DNA of 64,000 nucleotides. It comes from Kineococcus aurantiacus. GTDB taxonomy: Bacteria > Actinomycetota > Actinomycetes > Actinomycetales > Kineococcaceae. Under the pieces are notes generated by a model. It worked only from the letters and a program-made list of their open reading frames with translations, had not been told where the DNA came from and ran no database searches. The stretch spans positions 1,178,001-1,242,000 of the forward strand of contig NZ_JACCBB010000001.1 in NCBI RefSeq assembly GCF_013409345.1, read 5' to 3'. Shown piece after piece: positions 16,283 through 25,569 of this stretch. Position 1 is the first letter of the stretch; the number at the start of each line of letters is the position of its first letter. The translations under genes were made by a program, and so were the position numbers.

Positions 16283-18301
16283 TCAGCTGGTGGCCGTCGT
16301 GCCGGAGCTGAGCGGCTGGGTGAGGTCGTGGACGGTGGTGCCGCCCACGGTCAGCTCCGTGTAGTTCGCCGCGACCCACTCCTGGATCTTCGTGGCGTCG
16401 GAGTCGCCGCCCCGGCCGCCTCCCAGCCCGCCGCCGCTGACGAGGTAGTGGACCTCGCCGTCGGCGACGTACTGCTGGAACTGGGCCAGCGTGGGCGTGG
16501 GGTCGTCGCTCCAGCCGCCCATCGCCATGACCGCCGTGCTGCTCGCGAGCTCGTAGGACGCCGCGGACTGGGACCCGGAGACGGCCGCGGCCCACCTGGT
16601 GCCGGCGTCCTGCAGCAGCTGCACCAGCTCGGTGTTCGTGCTGGCGCCCTCGCCGCCGAAGCCGCCGCCCGAGCCGCCCGTGGTCGCCGGGGCCGTCGCG
16701 TCGCCGCCCGGCGCCGTCCCCGTCCCGCCCGGGAAGGCCTGCCGGGTCCCGTCGGTCGTCCCGCCGGTCGTCCCGCGCGTCCCGCCGAACCCGCCGAACC
16801 CGCCGCCCGTGGCGCTGCCGGCCGCGGCGCCGGAGGGGCCGACGGTCGGGATCGACCCGGTGTGCGGGGTCGCGGCCGTCGCCACGGCGTACGAGGCCGT
16901 CCCGCCGAGCCCGACGACGGTGCCCGAGAGCACCAGGACGATCGCGAGCCGGCGCAGCCGCACCGGGGTGACGACGAAACCGGTCGCCAGGGCCACCGAG
17001 GCGAGCATCAGCACCCAGCCGGCCCAGACCCACGTGCCGTTGCGGTGCAGCAGGACGAAGGCCCAGGTCCCCGCCGAGGCGAGCACCGTGGCGAGGCCGA
17101 GCCGGCCCAGGACGTGGTGCCGCTGCGCCCACAGCACCTGCCCCCCGCCCGCGGCGAGCGCCGCGACGGCCGGGGCGAGGGCGACCGTGTAGTACGGGTG
17201 GACGGTGCCCTCCATGTAGGAGAACGTCAGGCCCGAGACGACCAGCCAGCCGCCCCACAGGACCAGGGAGGCGCGGGCGCGGTCGGTGCGCGGGGCCCGG
17301 CCGCGGGCGACGACCCCGAGGACGAGGGCGAGCAGGGCCGCGGGCAGCAGCCAGGAGATCTCGTTGCCCATCTCGGAGGAGAACAGCCGCTGCCAGGTCG
17401 CGGTGCCGCCGAAGCTGGAGCCGGGCGTGCCGCCGGACATCCCGCCGCCCCCGCCACCGTCGGAGCCGAAGATGCGGCCCAGGCCGTTGTAGCCCAGGAC
17501 GAGGTCCATGACGGTGCCGTCGGTGGAGCCGCCGGTGTAGGGCTTCTCGCCGGGCCAGAGGGTGACGGCCAGGACCCACCAGCCGGCCGAGACGACGACC
17601 GCGACCCCGGCGCCGAGCAGGTGCAGGACCCGCTTGCCCAGACCGGTCGGGGCGGCCCACAGGTGGACCAGGGCGAGGCCGGGCAGGACGAGGAAGCCCT
17701 GCAGCATCTTGGTGAGGAAGGCGAACCCGATGGCGACCCCGGCCCACGCCAGCCACTTCCACGACGCCACCTCGGTGGCGCGGACGGTGCAGTACGCCGC
17801 GGCCGTCATGAGGAGCACGAGGAGGGCGTCGGGGTTGTCGAACCGGAAGATCAGCGCGGCGGCCGGGGTGAGCGCGAGCGCCGCCCCCGCGACGAGGCCC
17901 GCGACGGGCCCGTGCCAGCGGCGGACGGTGGCGGTGAGCAGCCACACCGCGCCGACGCCCTCCAGGGCCTGCGGGACCAGCAGCGTCCAGGAGCTGAACC
18001 CGAAGAGGCGCGCGGCCAGGCCGCCGACCCACAGGGACGCCGGCGGCTTGTCGACGGTGATGAAGCTCTGGGCGTCGAGGGAGCCGAAGAACCACGCCTT
18101 CCAGCTCTGCGAGCCGGCCTGCACGGCCGCGGCGTAGAAGCTGTTGGCGTAGCCGGAGGCGGACAGGTCGACGACGTACAGGACGCCGGTCGCCACCAGC
18201 AGCGCGAGGGTCGCCCAGCGCACCCGGTGCGGGTGCCGGGTCCACCCGGCGGGGGCCGTCGGCCCCGTGTCCGCCGCTCGTGCGGCCGTGGTCGTGGTCA
18301 T
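16283..18301 (-). CDS. GT39/ArnT-like membrane glycosyltransferase
   Basis: The protein has about 672 aa and roughly 11 hydrophobic segments. Family features include ITVDKPPASLWV in the first loop and FRFDNPDALLVLLM, which places the acidic residues expected of lipid-phosphate-sugar glycosyltransferases. The C-terminal third carries long Gly/Thr-rich linkers (such as GGGFGGFGG) before a soluble extracytoplasmic domain containing MAMGGWSDDPTPTLAQF. The acceptor is unknown. Two ATGs six bases apart compete; the downstream one (18301) has AGGA at eight nucleotides and is preferred over 18307. Confidence 0.87.
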   Translation of the reverse strand: MTTTTAARAADTGPTAPAGWTRHPHRVRWATLALLVATGVLYVVDLSASGYANSFYAAAVQAGSQSWKAWFFGSLDAQSFITVDKPPASLWVGGLAARLFGFSSWTLLVPQALEGVGAVWLLTATVRRWHGPVAGLVAGAALALTPAAALIFRFDNPDALLVLLMTAAAYCTVRATEVASWKWLAWAGVAIGFAFLTKMLQGFLVLPGLALVHLWAAPTGLGKRVLHLLGAGVAVVVSAGWWVLAVTLWPGEKPYTGGSTDGTVMDLVLGYNGLGRIFGSDGGGGGGMSGGTPGSSFGGTATWQRLFSSEMGNEISWLLPAALLALVLGVVARGRAPRTDRARASLVLWGGWLVVSGLTFSYMEGTVHPYYTVALAPAVAALAAGGGQVLWAQRHHVLGRLGLATVLASAGTWAFVLLHRNGTWVWAGWVLMLASVALATGFVVTPVRLRRLAIVLVLSGTVVGLGGTASYAVATAATPHTGSIPTVGPSGAAAGSATGGGFGGFGGTRGTTGGTTDGTRQAFPGGTGTAPGGDATAPATTGGSGGGFGGEGASTNTELVQLLQDAGTRWAAAVSGSQSAASYELASSTAVMAMGGWSDDPTPTLAQFQQYVADGEVHYLVSGGGLGGGRGGDSDATKIQEWVAANYTELTVGGTTVHDLTQPLSSGTTATS

Positions 18302-18385
18302 GGTCATGGTCCTACGGTCGGCCCCGACCTTGCCGTCCGGCCCAGGACCGCCTGTGAGCCGGCCATGACCTCGACCCCCTCGCCG

Positions 18386-18448
18386 GGGTCCGGATCGTTG
18401 TGACAACGCTCGCGGTGATCGCGAGCGTTGTCACAACGATCCGGACCC
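18386..18448. terminator. Perfect 29-bp inverted repeat, likely bidirectional terminator
   Basis: The arms 18386-18414 and 18420-18448 are perfectly complementary, with a five-base loop GTGAT. It lies immediately after the stop of the PrsW-type gene and before the glycosyltransferase start, both on the minus strand. There is no T-run, which is common for hairpin terminators at this GC content. The perfect symmetry is unusual. Confidence 0.75.
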
Positions 18449-18456
18449 GTACCCCC

Positions 18457-19551
18457 TCACGGCAGGTGGGCGAGCACCTCGCGCCGCTGCGCGGCCAGCT
18501 GCTGCAGCAGCGCCACCTCCTCCTCCGGCCCCGACTCCACCGTCCCGCGCCGCAGCCGGTCGCGGCGGAACGCCAGCTCGGTGGCGGTCTCCTGGAAGTC
18601 GCGGACGGCGCGGGCGGCCGCCCGGCCCCCGCGCGCGGACGCCGCGGCCCGCACCCGGCGGCGGCCGCGGGCGGAGGCGAGGACCTCGACCTCGGCCTCC
18701 CCCAGCCAGCCGGTGCGCGCGTAGACCTGCAGGTGGCGGCCGATGAGCCGGGCCTCGCGGGCCCGGGCGGCGAGCGCCACGGCGACCGCGGCGGCGAAGA
18801 CGGGCACCTGCAGCAGCAGGAAGAGCTCGAAGAACGTCGTGACGCCCGAGCTGGCCGAGGCGTTCCACAGCGCGTGCAGGACGACGGCGACCCCCAGCCC
18901 CAGCAGGGGCGCCCCGACGCGGGTGGCGGGCCGGCGGCTGCGGGCGGCCACGCCCAGGCCGACGCCCACGGCCATCGTGAACAGCGGGTGGGCGAAGGGT
19001 GAGACGAGGCAGCGCAGCACGAAGACGGCGACGAGCGAGGCGGGCTGGTCGTCGCCCAGGGCCCGGCCCAGGTAGAGGACGTTCTCCAGGTAGGCGAACC
19101 CGACCCCCACGAACGCGGCGTAGACGATGCCGTCGACGATCCCGTCGAACTGCCGGCGCTGCTTGAGCAGGAGGAGCAGGACGCCCAGGCCCTTCAGCCC
19201 CTCCTCCACCAGCGGGGCGACGAGGACCGACGTGTTCGTGACGTCGCCGACGGAGCCGGCCAGCAGCCGGGAGGCGCCGGTGTTCAGCACGAGCGCGCCC
19301 AGGCTCGCGACGCACGCGCCCCAGCCGAAGGCGAACGCCAGCAGGTGCGGGGGCTCGGCCTCGTGGCGGTCGAGCCAGAGGACGGTGGCCAGGACCGGAC
19401 CGACGGGCACGGCCGCCAGGGCCAGACCGGGCAGCAGCCCGTCCCAGCCGACCTCAGCGGTCACCGCGGCCAGGCTGAGGAACCCGCAGACGAGGAGGAC
19501 GAGGACCGTCAGCGGGGCGAGCGCGGACGCGCGGGAACGCGGCGCCGGCAT
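18457..19551 (-). CDS. PrsW-family intramembrane metalloprotease
   Basis: The protein has 364 aa and eight or more predicted membrane helices in the first 280 residues. The catalytic signature VEEGLKG (EExxK) lies near residue 117, FAHPLFTMAVG near 190 and LHALWNASA near 230; these are the conserved metal-site regions of PrsW. A charged cytoplasmic tail of about 90 residues follows. PrsW in Bacillus cleaves an anti-sigma factor, but the target here is unknown. Confidence 0.88.
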   Translation of the reverse strand: MPAPRSRASALAPLTVLVLLVCGFLSLAAVTAEVGWDGLLPGLALAAVPVGPVLATVLWLDRHEAEPPHLLAFAFGWGACVASLGALVLNTGASRLLAGSVGDVTNTSVLVAPLVEEGLKGLGVLLLLLKQRRQFDGIVDGIVYAAFVGVGFAYLENVLYLGRALGDDQPASLVAVFVLRCLVSPFAHPLFTMAVGVGLGVAARSRRPATRVGAPLLGLGVAVVLHALWNASASSGVTTFFELFLLLQVPVFAAAVAVALAARAREARLIGRHLQVYARTGWLGEAEVEVLASARGRRRVRAAASARGGRAAARAVRDFQETATELAFRRDRLRRGTVESGPEEEVALLQQLAAQRREVLAHLP

Positions 19552-19617
19552 GGTCCGAGCCTACGGGCTGACGCGCCGGGCGCCCGGCGACCGCGGCGGC
19601 CCCTCTACTCTGAGCCG

Positions 19618-20247
19618 GTGAGCAACGACAAGGTCACCGATCGCATCGTCTGGATCGACTGCGAGATGACCGGGCTGAGCCTGACCGGTGACGCGCTGGT
19701 GGAGGTGGCCGTCCTGGTCACCGACGCCGACCTCAACGTCCTCGGCGACGGCGTCGACGTGGTCGTCAAGCCGCCGGCCGAGGCGCTCGCGGGCATGGAC
19801 CGGGTCGTCGTGGACATGCACACCGCGTCCGGCCTGCTGGAGGAGATCCCCGGCGGGGTGACCCTCGCCGAGGCCGAGCAGGCCGTGCTGGAGTACGTGC
19901 GCACGTGGGTCCCCGAACCCCGCAAGGCCCCGCTGGCCGGCAGTTCCGTGCACACCGACCGGGCGTTCCTGGCCCGGGACATGCCCGAGCTGACCGCCCA
20001 CCTGCACTACCGGCTGATCGACGTGTCGTCGCTGAAGGAGCTGGCCCGGCGCTGGTTCCCGCGGGTGTACTTCCACACCCCGAGGAAGCACGGCGGGCAC
20101 CGGGCGCTGGCGGACATCCGCGAGAGCATCCAGGAGCTGAAGTACTACCGCGAGGTGCTGTTCGTGCCCGACCCCGGGCCGGACTCGGACACCGCGAAGG
20201 CCGCGGGCGCGAAGTACGAGCTGAAGCCGGACGCGCCGCAGGCCTGA
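19618..20247 (+). CDS. orn: Oligoribonuclease
   Basis: The protein has 209 aa and is a DEDDh 3'-5' exonuclease that degrades two- to five-nucleotide RNAs and pGpG. IVWIDCEMTGL carries the first acidic pair, SSVHTDRAFLARDMP the second, and HGGHRALADIRESI the final His/Asp. The GTG start agrees with the usual N-terminus. The tRNA-His gene follows about 100 nt downstream. Confidence 0.96.
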   Translation: MSNDKVTDRIVWIDCEMTGLSLTGDALVEVAVLVTDADLNVLGDGVDVVVKPPAEALAGMDRVVVDMHTASGLLEEIPGGVTLAEAEQAVLEYVRTWVPEPRKAPLAGSSVHTDRAFLARDMPELTAHLHYRLIDVSSLKELARRWFPRVYFHTPRKHGGHRALADIRESIQELKYYREVLFVPDPGPDSDTAKAAGAKYELKPDAPQA

Positions 20248-20347
20248 CCGGGGCCGCCACCCGGGTGGGACGTGTCCTGGAGCAGCCCGGCGCGCGTGTA
20301 TCCTCGTCCCGAACGCGTGCGCTGCTCCGGCGGTGCGGGCGGTCGTG

Positions 20348-20420
20348 GTGGGTGTAGCTCAGCTGGTAGAGCACCTGGTTGTGGTCCAGGAAGTCGCGGG
20401 TTCAAGTCCCGTCACTCACC
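20348..20420 (+). tRNA. tRNA-His (anticodon GTG)
   Basis: The acceptor arm pairs GTGGGTG with CACTCAC, the D arm is GCTCAGCTGGTAGAGC, the anticodon loop is TTGTGGT with stem CCTGG/CCAGG, and the T loop is TTCAAGT. The discriminator is C, as in bacterial tRNA-His, and the base before position 1 is G, consistent with an encoded G-1. Confidence 0.95.
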
Positions 20421-20427
20421 CCGCTCA

Positions 20428-20463
20428 GAGGGCCCCCGACCGGGACACCGGTCGGGGGCCCTC
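20428..20463. terminator. Hairpin terminator after tRNA-His
   Basis: A stem of 16 base pairs, GAGGGCCCCCGACCGG pairing with its complement around loop GACA, lies directly after the tRNA and before the convergent acyltransferase gene. It probably serves both directions. Confidence 0.85.
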
Positions 20464-20508
20464 CTGCGTCTGCCGCCACCGCGAGCGCACCGGCGCCCGC
20501 CGGGTCCC

Positions 20509-21546
20509 TCAGAGCAGGACCACCCGCCGCCGCCCCGGGAGCGCGAAGAGCCAGGGCAGCCTCCGCCGGGCGGGTCCGTGCAGGGCCAGGCTCGCCGCCC
20601 CGGCGAGGACGGTGAGGACGGGCACGAGGAGCAGCCCGGCGGTGCCGCGGGGGGCGAGGACGGCTTCGAGGAGGGCGACGGCGGCCGCGACGAACGGCAC
20701 GTGGAGGAGGTAGACGGGCAGGGTGCGCTCACCGAGCCCGGCGACGACGCCGTTGAGCCCGGGGACCCTGGCCACCTGGACCGCGAGGGCGACGCCGAAG
20801 GCGACGGCCACGCAGGACAGCGCCAGCCGGACGCCGGGGACGGTCTCGAGGTCGGCGCGCAGGACGACGGCGCTGCCGGCCGCGACCGCGACCGCGAGCC
20901 CGGCCGTGGCGGCCGCGGTGACGCGGGCGGCGAAGGCCTCGACGTGGCGGCGCAGGTGGGTGCCGACGAGGAAGAAGACGTAGTAGGTGGCCATGTTGCG
21001 CCAGGCCAGGTTGTCGATCCAGAGGCGCTCGGACCCGACGACCGCGGACGCGGCGGCGGCCACGGCGAGCTGGACGGCGACGGAGACCCGCAGGGTCGCC
21101 TTGGCGAGCACGGAGAACACGGCCAGGGCGTAGATGAACCACAGCCCCGTGCCGGGCAGCAGCGGCGACCGGAGCAGGGCCGGCAGGTCCCCGTCGAGCC
21201 CGTGGGGGCGCACGTCGGGGACGACCTGGAACAGGGCGAACCGCAGCACGGTCCAGAGCAGGAACAGGTAGGCGAAGAACAGGACGCGCTTGCGGGCGAC
21301 GACCCCCCAGGGCCGGCTCAGGGCCCCGGCGGCGAACAGGCCGGAGGCGAGGAAGAACAGGGGCATCCGCACGGTGGCGGCCTGGTCGTTCAGGGTGACC
21401 ACCGCGTCCGGCAGCCAGCCGGGCGCCTTGGCGAACGTGACGACGTGGTGGACGACGACGAGGGTGATGGCGAACGCCTTGGCGACGTCGACCCACAGGA
21501 GCCTGGCGCGTGTCGGGGTGGGGGCCTGCACGGTCTGCTCGGTCAA
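20509..21546 (-). CDS. Acyltransferase-3 family membrane protein
   Basis: The protein has about 345 aa and ten hydrophobic segments. WVDVAKAFAITLVVVHH near residue 20 is the family signature with the catalytic-site histidine, followed by MPLFFLASGLFAAG and, at the end, LPVYLLHVPF. Such enzymes O-acylate surface polysaccharides or lipids; the substrate is unknown. A TTG start is preceded by AGGGAG and places the first helix correctly. Confidence 0.85.
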   Translation of the reverse strand: MTEQTVQAPTPTRARLLWVDVAKAFAITLVVVHHVVTFAKAPGWLPDAVVTLNDQAATVRMPLFFLASGLFAAGALSRPWGVVARKRVLFFAYLFLLWTVLRFALFQVVPDVRPHGLDGDLPALLRSPLLPGTGLWFIYALAVFSVLAKATLRVSVAVQLAVAAAASAVVGSERLWIDNLAWRNMATYYVFFLVGTHLRRHVEAFAARVTAAATAGLAVAVAAGSAVVLRADLETVPGVRLALSCVAVAFGVALAVQVARVPGLNGVVAGLGERTLPVYLLHVPFVAAAVALLEAVLAPRGTAGLLLVPVLTVLAGAASLALHGPARRRLPWLFALPGRRRVVLL

Positions 21547-21647
21547 CGTCCACTCCCTGTCCAGGTCATCCGCACGAACGACCCGGGAGCTTGCCAGACG
21601 GTGACGCTTCGTCGCCAGGGTGTGATCATCGCCACCCGGGGCGGTGT

Positions 21648-22280
21648 TCAGCCGTGCTGCTCCTCGCTGCGGGTGATCCGGGTGCGGCCGATGGCCAGGA
21701 GCTGCTCGCGCAGCCAGAGCAGGTAGGCGTCGCGGTCGGCCCGCAGCCCCAGGGAGATGACGGCCTGCCCCACGACGTCCCAGTGGTGGAGCCCGGCGAC
21801 GGGCAGCACGACGACGCGCAGGGAGAACGGGCGGATGCGCCAGCCGAGCTCGCGCTCGACGGCCGTGACGAGGTTGGTCTCGAACAGCGCGCTGGGGGCG
21901 CGGGCGACGACGCGCCTCTCGACCTCGCGGGCCCGCGCGCACCAGGTGACGGCGTCGTCCATGCCGAGCTCGGCGAGCCCCCGCAGCTCGGGGCGGCCGG
22001 TCAGCCCGGGGTAGCGCGGGGGCAGGATCGAGGTGAGCGCGTCGGGGCCGCCGGGGAAGTGCTCGACCCACCAGGCGGCCCACTGCCGCGCGGCGACCTC
22101 GAGGCCGGCGACGTCGGCCCCGGCGGCGCGCAGGGACCGGGCGGGCGGGTCCAGCGGGGGCAGGTCGGGCAGGATCGGCGAGGTGGGCGGGGTCAGGCCG
22201 GCCGCGTCGCGCAGGTGCAGCGCCAGCAGCAGGGACTGGGGCATGGTGAGGTCGATCCCCCACCGCCCGACGTCACGCAC
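21648..22280 (-). CDS. Hypothetical protein, 210 aa
   Basis: No family was recognised. The protein is soluble, Leu/Arg-rich and has several conserved-looking Trp residues (QWAAWWVEHFPGG, GWRIRPFSLRV, LHHWDVVGQ). The N-terminal start is uncertain: GTG at 22280 has only a weak AGTGGA ribosome site, and ATG further in (MPQSLLL) is possible. Coding character is clear along the whole frame. Confidence 0.65.
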   Translation of the reverse strand: MRDVGRWGIDLTMPQSLLLALHLRDAAGLTPPTSPILPDLPPLDPPARSLRAAGADVAGLEVAARQWAAWWVEHFPGGPDALTSILPPRYPGLTGRPELRGLAELGMDDAVTWCARAREVERRVVARAPSALFETNLVTAVERELGWRIRPFSLRVVVLPVAGLHHWDVVGQAVISLGLRADRDAYLLWLREQLLAIGRTRITRSEEQHG

Positions 22281-22439
22281 GCGTCCACTGTGCTCGGCCG
22301 CGGACCGCTCGTCCACCGGTGGGGGCCGCCGGTGGGTCCGGGGGCGTGGGTCGCGGTCCGGGTCGTCATCCCCAGGGGTGATGCGCGGGTACGGCGCGTG
22401 ACCGATGCGCCGGCCGGGGCGCGTCCCTACGGTCGGGTC

Positions 22440-22619
22440 ATGACCGCTCCGGTGCTCACCCGCTACCCGCTCGACGTCTCGGCCGCCCGTCGCCGGCGCC
22501 GGCGGATCGCGGTCGTGGTGGCCGCGCGCCGGGAGCAGTCCTCCCGCGCGGGCGGGGCCGCCCGCGCGCAGGACCGGACGGGCGGCGCCCGCCGGGGTGC
22601 CGACGACCACGCCGGGTGA
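22440..22619 (+). CDS. Small basic protein, 59 aa (tentative)
   Basis: The ATG ORF reads MTAPVLTRYPLDVSAARRRR and continues Arg/Ala-rich to a TGA. The ribosome site is weak (GGTCGGG). The Arg-rich composition could arise by chance at this GC content. It lies in the gap between divergent genes, with no match recognised. Confidence 0.35.
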   Translation: MTAPVLTRYPLDVSAARRRRRRIAVVVAARREQSSRAGGAARAQDRTGGARRGADDHAG

Positions 22620-22753
22620 GGGTCGCGGGCGCTGCGGCGGTGGCGGTGGTCCGGACGGGTCCTCCCCCGGGCGGCGTCTCAAGGACGACCGCGCGGCGGA
22701 CGACGACTTGTGCATCCCCCGGTCGCGGGGGCTGTCACCACCTCGGAGGAAGC

Positions 22754-22930
22754 ATGACGCACGAAGGGTCCCTGCCGGCCGACACCGCCCACGAGCCGGT
22801 GATGGAGATGCTCTCGGAGCACATCCCGCTGTCGCTGATCATGGACATGGTGTCCCCCGACGGGCCGCACTCGGCGGAGCTGCTGGCGGCCGAGGGGCTG
22901 CCGGACCAGGAGTGGTGGAAGCAGGGCTGA
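22754..22930 (+). CDS. Small acidic protein, 58 aa
   Basis: The short ORF has a strong ribosome site (GGAGGA, five bases before ATG) and protein-like composition (HEPVMEMLSEHIPLSLIMDM, then LPDQEWWKQG). It has no recognised family and is soluble and acidic. It is followed about 120 nt later by tRNA-Lys. Confidence 0.7.
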   Translation: MTHEGSLPADTAHEPVMEMLSEHIPLSLIMDMVSPDGPHSAELLAAEGLPDQEWWKQG

Positions 22931-23054
22931 CCCGCCCGGCGACCGCGGCACCTCGCACGACCTGCGCGCATCCGGCCCCGCGGACGACTCCCCGTCGTCC
23001 GCGGGGCCGGATTTCTGCACGACAGCACAGGTCTGCTACGGTTCTTCCCGTTCC

Positions 23055-23127
<73 letters not shown>

Positions 23128-23294
23128 CCCTCACTCCCCCGGCGTCGTCCCGGCGTCGGGGTCCGACGTCCCCGCCGCACGACGACGTGCGCTCCCCGAC
23201 GTCGCTGATCCCCCTCGACCCAGCCGCCGTGGTCGCACCGCACCGGTGCGGGCCCCCGGGTGGGGGCCCGCACCGGTGACGACCCGGCCCCGGT

Positions 23295-24902
23295 TCAGAC
23301 GCGGAAGCGGCTGACGCTCTCCTGCAGCTCCGCGGCGGTCCGCTGCAGGGCGTCGACGGACGCGGTCACCTGGGACAGGCTGTCGCGGTCGCTGACGCTG
23401 GCCGCGGACACGGCCGACAGGGTGGTGGAGATGTCGTCGGCCCCGGCCGCGGCCCCGGCGACGGTGCGGGCCAGTTCGCCGGTCGTCGCGGTCTGCTCCT
23501 CGACCGCCGCGGAGATCGAGGCCTGGTAGTCGTCGATGCGCCCGATGACCTCGGCGATCCGGGAGATGGCGGTGGCCGCCTCGGTGCTGCCGTGCTGGAT
23601 GGCCGCCACCTTGCGGGTGATGTCCTCGGTGGCCGTCCCCGTCTCGTGGGCCAGCTCCTTGACCTCCCCGGCCACGACGGCGAAGCCCTTGCCGGCGTCG
23701 CCGGCGCGGGCGGCCTCGATGGTCGCGTTGAGGGCCAGCAGGTTCGTCTGCTCGGCGATGGACGTGATGGTGCCCACGACGGTCGCGATGGCCTGCGTCG
23801 CCTCGCCCAGGGCCGCGACCGCGCGCCCGGTGGACTCGGCCACCTCCACCGCTTCACGGGCCACCGAGGCCGAGGCCTGCATGCCCTGGGAGATCTCGGC
23901 GATGGAGGCGCCGAGCTCCTCGGCGCCCGCGGCGAGGGTCGCGACGTCCGCGGAGATCGTGTCGGCGGCCGAGGCCGCGCGGACGGTCTCCCCGCTGGTG
24001 TGCGCGTTGGCCCGCGACAGGGCCTCGGCGCGGGCGGCGAGCTCGTCGGACATGGCGCGCACGGTGCGGGCCAGCTCGGAGACGCTCTCGACGGTGCGCC
24101 GGGTCGCCCCGGCCGCCTCGCGCAGCGAACCGGCCATCTCGCGGAACTCGTCGCGGCCGTCGACGACGGGGTCGACCGTGAGGTCGCCGGCGGCGATGCG
24201 GTCGAGGTCCCCGACGGCGCGCCGCAGCGGGACGACGATGCTGCGGGTCAGGACGACCAGGAGCAGCACGACGAGGAGCGCGGCGCCGACCAGCACGGCC
24301 ACGACGACGGTGCGGGTGCGCCGGGCGTCGCGCCGGGCGTCCACGGCGGCGGCGGCCGAGCGCGCCTGCACGGACTCCGCGAGCTGCTGGGTGCTGTCGA
24401 GGATCTTCGCGTAGGTGACCCAGCTGCCGTTCTCGATGGCGTCCTCGGCGCCGGCGACGTCACCGGCCCGGTAGCGCGCCACGGCCTCCTCGTCGTCGGC
24501 GAAGTACTCGGCCCACTGGGCGCCGATGGTGTCGTCGAGCCGGCGTTCCTCGGCGGTCATGAGGTGCACGGGGGCGGCGGCCAGCAACGCGCGCAGCGCC
24601 TCCTGGTCGGCGAGGAAACCCGCCCGGTTCGCCGAGTCGGGCTGGACGGCGGCGACGGGCCCGACGCGGTAGGTGTCCCAGGCGTAGGCGGCCTGCCACC
24701 CGCTGACGTCGGCGTCGTAGTAGCGCTGGTCGGCGACGTACCGGGACAGGACGGCCAGGTCCTCGGCCCGTTCCAGGGCCCGGGACTGCTCCCGCCCACC
24801 GAGCAGCGCGGTGACGCCCGTGCCGACGAGCAGCGCGAGCACCACCCCGAAAGCCATCGCCAGCCGTGCCCCGACACGGGCGCGGCGCACCAGTGCCACC
24901 AT
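23295..24902 (-). CDS. Methyl-accepting chemotaxis protein
   Basis: The 535-aa transmembrane chemoreceptor has TM1 near residues 14-34, a helical periplasmic-side sensor of about 155 residues, TM2 near 195-217, HAMP, and a signalling domain. The hairpin-tip motif [18 protein letters not shown] is intact, so coupling to CheA/CheW is expected. No che genes are in the window. The sensor has no recognised ligand domain; it resembles four-helix-bundle types. The ATG start follows GAGGGGAGAACACCG. It is bracketed by two identical tRNA-Lys genes. Confidence 0.93.
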   Translation of the reverse strand: MVALVRRARVGARLAMAFGVVLALLVGTGVTALLGGREQSRALERAEDLAVLSRYVADQRYYDADVSGWQAAYAWDTYRVGPVAAVQPDSANRAGFLADQEALRALLAAAPVHLMTAEERRLDDTIGAQWAEYFADDEEAVARYRAGDVAGAEDAIENGSWVTYAKILDSTQQLAESVQARSAAAAVDARRDARRTRTVVVAVLVGAALLVVLLLVVLTRSIVVPLRRAVGDLDRIAAGDLTVDPVVDGRDEFREMAGSLREAAGATRRTVESVSELARTVRAMSDELAARAEALSRANAHTSGETVRAASAADTISADVATLAAGAEELGASIAEISQGMQASASVAREAVEVAESTGRAVAALGEATQAIATVVGTITSIAEQTNLLALNATIEAARAGDAGKGFAVVAGEVKELAHETGTATEDITRKVAAIQHGSTEAATAISRIAEVIGRIDDYQASISAAVEEQTATTGELARTVAGAAAGADDISTTLSAVSAASVSDRDSLSQVTASVDALQRTAAELQESVSRFRV

Positions 24903-25000
24903 CGGTGTTCTCCCCTCGTGTGCCGCACGCGCCGCACTCGCCGGGGAGTTCGGCTCCGGGGCCGCCCGGCTTGAGCCCGCGCGGTCCGGGGATCCGGGGC

Positions 25001-25246
25001 CTACTGCTGCTCGGCGCGCTTCTCCACGAGGTACGTGTGCCCGCCGACGGTCACCCGTTCCCACTGGCCGTACCCGGTGCTGGCCTCCTCGGGGGTGCGC
25101 GGGCCCCGCTGGGGGCCCTCGTACGCGCCGACCTGGGCCGGGCCGGTGAAGGAGAACGCGGCGTCCAGGAAGAGGTCGAGGAACCGGTTGCGGGACCGGG
25201 GCCGTTGCAGGTTCTTCGGCAGGCCGCGCGTGACGTCGAGGGCCAT
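25001..25246 (-). CDS. Hypothetical protein, 81 aa
   Basis: The small soluble protein starts [20 protein letters not shown] and ends [19 protein letters not shown]. The ATG is preceded by AGGAG at good spacing, which is better than the upstream in-frame start. No family was recognised. It is upstream of, and co-oriented with, the chemoreceptor gene, about 100 nt away. The region 25247-25436 shows no gene. Confidence 0.65.
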   Translation of the reverse strand: MALDVTRGLPKNLQRPRSRNRFLDLFLDAAFSFTGPAQVGAYEGPQRGPRTPEEASTGYGQWERVTVGGHTYLVEKRAEQQ

Positions 25247-25436
25247 GGTGCTGCTCCTGTTCACTCCACCACTCACTTCGTTCACCAACACTTCGCCCAC
25301 TAATTATCGTCCCGCGCGGGCGCGGGCTCAACCCGTGGGTGCCCGGGGTGACCGACACCACACCCCCCAGCCGCGGCCGCCCGCCGCTCGCGGTGGTCGG
25401 GACGGCACCCCAGCTCTGCTACCGTTGTCCTCACAA

Positions 25437-25509
<73 letters not shown>

Positions 25510-25520
25510 CCCGATCGAGC

Positions 25521-25551
25521 AGACCCCCGGCCAGTCCTGGTCCGGGGGTCT
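25521..25551. terminator. Terminator between tRNA-Lys copy 2 and the GGDEF gene
   Basis: AGACCCCCGG pairs with CCGGGGGTCT, extended by CCAG/CTGG inside with one bulged T. The position between convergent units suits bidirectional termination. Confidence 0.75.
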
Positions 25552-25569
25552 CCTCGTTCCCCGGCCGGC

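Noticed and set aside
14552-18403. A 1283-codon plus-strand open frame
   Set aside because: It lies antisense to mqo and the glycosyltransferase, both of which have clear motifs; composition is Gly/Arg/Gln-rich and non-protein-like.
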